In this document: positions 22,175 to 24,209 of the stretch, piece after piece
How the letters are laid out: each line of letters opens with the position of its first letter
How positions within the stretch are numbered: the stretch's first letter is position 1
Origin: UBA4292 sp002395865
GTDB lineage: Bacteria > Bacillota > Clostridia > Lachnospirales > Lachnospiraceae
Assembly: GCA_946533395.1 (NCBI GenBank)
Contig: CAMNBU010000034.1
Span: forward strand, 1-24,209
Direction: 5' to 3'
DNA length: 24,209 nt
Notes under the pieces: model-generated
What the model was told of the DNA's origin: nothing
The model's input: only the letters and a program-made list of their open reading frames with translations
Databases searched by the model: none
Program-made: the position numbers and the translations under genes

Positions 22175-22744
22175 GTGAAACCGCACCTTGAGCTTTGGCA
22201 GTACCGCCTGATGGACCTTTTCTTTTTCGGAGTGATACTCGCGCTTTGCGAGGGGGTCATAAACCTGGCGGCCTCGGTATGGTTTCCGGATCAGCTTTAT
22301 ACGGTTTCGGCTGTGGCGGGGGTGACTGCCATAGTCATGGTCCGCTGGAAGGGGTGGGCCGCAGTCCATGCAGTGCTTGGTGCGATCGTGATGTGCATGG
22401 TGCTCGGCGCCACGAGGGAACAGTACGTGATCTATGCCCTCGGGAACCTTCTCGGACTTATCGGACTTGCGCTTACAGCGGGAAGGCTCAGGGCGAAAAT
22501 CTACGGCAGCGGCCTTTACGCGATATTTTTCGGAGTGGCGGTACTCGTTCTCATGCAGAGCGGAAGGGCTCTTGTGAGCCTTGCATTCGGGTACGGCATC
22601 GGCGATATGATCAGATTTTACACGACTGACTCTCTTTCCGCCCTTTTTACGGCACTCATCATATGGGTCGCGAGAAGGCAGGACGGACTTTTGGAGGACC
22701 AGATCGGATACATTAAGAGAGTTCAGGAGGAGGAAGACAGATAA
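22175..22744 (+). CDS. Multi-pass membrane protein of unknown function
   Basis: I do not recognise this 189-residue protein. It has five or six hydrophobic segments (about 12-34, 42-57, 64-80, 85-103, 110-130, 152-166), a short basic loop RLRAKIYG (104-111) and a charged C-terminal tail LLEDQIGYIKRVQEEEDR. Size and layout resemble small ECF-type substrate-binding membrane subunits, but no defining motif is seen. I chose the GTG at 22175 because GGAGG (22164-22168) stands 6 bases before it; ATG 22160 lies upstream of that site and GTG 22130 is inside the promoter. The stop overlaps the ATG of the sugar permease by one base (TAATG), so the two are translationally coupled. It may assist the transporter. 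Confidence 0.7.
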   Translation: MKPHLELWQYRLMDLFFFGVILALCEGVINLAASVWFPDQLYTVSAVAGVTAIVMVRWKGWAAVHAVLGAIVMCMVLGATREQYVIYALGNLLGLIGLALTAGRLRAKIYGSGLYAIFFGVAVLVLMQSGRALVSLAFGYGIGDMIRFYTTDSLSALFTALIIWVARRQDGLLEDQIGYIKRVQEEEDR

Positions 22745-23799
22745 TGAAGTCAGCTGATTTCCTTAAGTACAATGAGGAGACTAAGACCTATTACAAGGAA
22801 CCCGAGCAGGCGGTAAGGGACGATGTGGAGAAACACTACTGGCTCCACGTGGGACGCACGATACTCAAGGACTGGCGTCTGTATCTCATGCTGGTGCCCA
22901 TGATCCTTGTGTTCCTGTTCTGGAGATATTTCCCGATGTATGAGCTTCTGGGATGCTTCAAGGACCCGAACAAGACCACGATAGCGGTCGCGTCCAGAGA
23001 TTTTGTGGGTTTCTCCTCCTTTAAGAGACTCCTCTTTGGAGGGACGAACCTCTCGATGGAGTTCTGGAGAGCCATGAGGAACACCTTCCTCTTAAGCTTC
23101 TACGGACTGTGCTTCGGCTTCCCGATGCCCATCGTGCTGGCTCTCTTCTTTAACGAGGTCAGAAGTGATATCGCGAGAAGCGTATACCAGGTGCTCACAT
23201 ACCTGCCTAAGTTCATGTCGACGGTCGTTATGACCTCGCTCACCATCATGCTTGTGAGAAGCTCGAGCTCGTTCAATGAGATGGGTATCATCTCACAGGC
23301 GCTCGTAAAGCTCGGACTCATCAGCAGGGAGGTCGGCGAGACAGGACTTTTAAACCAGTCCGGTATGTTCAGGGCCATATACCAGATAACGGGTATCTGG
23401 GAGGGCGCGGGATACGACAGTATCGTATTCTTCGCCGCGATCATCGCCATATCTCCCACGAGCTACGAGGCGGCGCAGATCGACGGCGCGGGCAAGATGG
23501 CGCAGATGAGATATGTGGTGCTTCCGAGCATCCTCTCGACAGTGGTCATCATGCTCATCACCAGGATCGGACACCTGCTCTCTGTAGGATATGAGAAGGT
23601 CCTCCTGCTCTACAACACTAACACTTATGTTACGGCGGATGTGGTATCCACATTTGCGCAGCGTGTCGGTATCGCGGCGGCGAACCCGGATCAGGGACTG
23701 GCGGCGGCGGCCGAGATGATGAACAACATCATAGGAATGCTGCTTGTCATCGGAGCGAACACCATTGCCAGAAAGGCATCAAACACCTCTCTGTATTAA
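22744..23799 (+). CDS. Carbohydrate ABC transporter permease, LplB type
   Basis: This 351-residue protein is the first permease of a CUT1 family oligosaccharide importer (LplB/MalF-like). It has an N-terminal cytoplasmic stretch of about 45 residues, then six hydrophobic segments starting with LYLMLVPMILVFLFWRYFPMY. The ATPase contact loop of the EAA type is seen as SYEAAQIDGAGKMAQMRYVVLP (about 239-260). AGGAGGAGG lies before the ATG. LplB/YtcP pairs in Clostridia take up plant cell-wall oligosaccharides, often pectin or rhamnogalacturonan products, with a lipoprotein binding subunit that should follow outside the window and a shared MsmK-like ATPase elsewhere. The GH43 and uronate genes fit this role. 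Confidence 0.92.
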   Translation: MKSADFLKYNEETKTYYKEPEQAVRDDVEKHYWLHVGRTILKDWRLYLMLVPMILVFLFWRYFPMYELLGCFKDPNKTTIAVASRDFVGFSSFKRLLFGGTNLSMEFWRAMRNTFLLSFYGLCFGFPMPIVLALFFNEVRSDIARSVYQVLTYLPKFMSTVVMTSLTIMLVRSSSSFNEMGIISQALVKLGLISREVGETGLLNQSGMFRAIYQITGIWEGAGYDSIVFFAAIIAISPTSYEAAQIDGAGKMAQMRYVVLPSILSTVVIMLITRIGHLLSVGYEKVLLLYNTNTYVTADVVSTFAQRVGIAAANPDQGLAAAAEMMNNIIGMLLVIGANTIARKASNTSLY

Positions 23800-23830
23800 G
23801 ACTTTGCATATCTGTTTTAGGGGATAAACA

Positions 23831-24209
23831 ATGAAACGTAAACTTGAGATCTCAGAGCTCATATTCAAGATAATCAGCTACACTCTGCTGACCATATTTG
23901 CGCTGGCCTGCCTCTATCCGTTCGTGTATGCGATCTCGGCGGCGCTGTCGGGCGCGGATGCGGTGAACAGAGGAACGGTGGTGCTGTTCCCGAAGGATAT
24001 TCAGTTCGAGGCGTTCTCTTCGATGTTCAACAACAACCTGTTCTGGAACTCGTATTCAAATACACTGTTCCTCACCTTCTTCGGAACCATCTGGGCTCTG
24101 GGCATAGCGATTCTCGGCGGATACGCGCTCTCGAAGAAGAGGCTGCTGTTTCGAAAGACCTTCAACTTCTTCCTGGTATTCACCATGTGGTTCTCGGCAG
24201 GTCTGGTAC
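23831..24209 (+). CDS. Carbohydrate ABC transporter permease, YtcP type, 5' part only
   Basis: The frame starts at ATG 23831 after AGGGGAT and stays open to the window edge (126 codons seen, no stop). The start MKRKLEISELIFKIISYTLL and the first helix TIFALACLYPFVYAISAALS are typical of the second CUT1 permease (YtcP/MalG-like). The next segments NNLFWNSYSNTLFLTFFGT and LGGYALSKKRLLFRK also fit. It forms the membrane pore with the LplB-type partner 31 bases upstream. The EAA loop is beyond the window. Confidence 0.9.
   Translation, partial: MKRKLEISELIFKIISYTLLTIFALACLYPFVYAISAALSGADAVNRGTVVLFPKDIQFEAFSSMFNNNLFWNSYSNTLFLTFFGTIWALGIAILGGYALSKKRLLFRKTFNFFLVFTMWFSAGLV

Overview
The window reads as chromosomal DNA of a Gram-positive anaerobe of class Clostridia, most likely a pectin-fermenting gut or rumen Lachnospiraceae (inference). 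The grounds are AGGAGG-type ribosome binding sites, a lipoprotein with a Gram-positive style lipobox, LplB/YtcP-type sugar permeases, a BspA-type leucine-rich repeat fragment and a Clostridia-like uronate gene set. No RNA gene, transposase, integrase or CRISPR array was seen.

Left part (1-4434): the 3' end of a BspA-type repeat protein is followed by two overlapping FtsX/MacB-type ABC permease genes with no ATPase gene beside them. After them comes an AT-rich AAA ATPase/DUF4143 gene with its own promoter, bracketed by two copies of a 14-bp palindrome. A perfect 15-bp direct repeat flanks this ATPase unit (2906-2920 and 4341-4355). Deleting the unit together with one repeat copy rebuilds a permease reading frame that ends in a stop codon just before a terminator. 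The unit therefore looks like an inserted gene cassette.

Central part (4525-14979): a perfect SigA-type promoter (TTGACA-17-TATAAT) drives a uronate catabolic operon in the order kdgK, kdgA, uxaC, uxaB, uxaA, kduI, two unrecognised exported or membrane-anchored proteins, kduD, dhuI-like, terminator. UxaC, UxaB and UxaA take galacturonate to 2-keto-3-deoxygluconate (KDG). KduI or the RpiB-like DhuI, with KduD, take unsaturated uronate from pectin lyase products to KDG. KdgK and KdgA then make pyruvate and glyceraldehyde 3-phosphate. Hairpin clusters with a repeated 13-mer sit between uxaC and uxaB, and mutually exclusive hairpins sit between uxaB and uxaA.

Right part (14991-24209): a cytoplasmic alpha/beta esterase, an NAD salvage pair (pnuC and a bifunctional nadR without its DNA-binding domain), a CDA-fold deaminase, a large palindrome of unknown role, and a short intracellular CE8 pectinesterase. 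A GGDEF protein lies on the minus strand. Then come a GH43 glycosidase, an unrecognised membrane protein and two sugar ABC permeases, the second cut by the window end. One 14-bp inverted repeat (GTTAAAAAATTAAC and its complement) lies in front of both GH43 and the transporter operon, which suggests shared control. Together the locus imports pectin or hemicellulose oligosaccharides, removes ester groups and side chains inside the cell, and burns the uronic acids. The largest gap without a gene is 4344-4625, which holds a terminator and a promoter.
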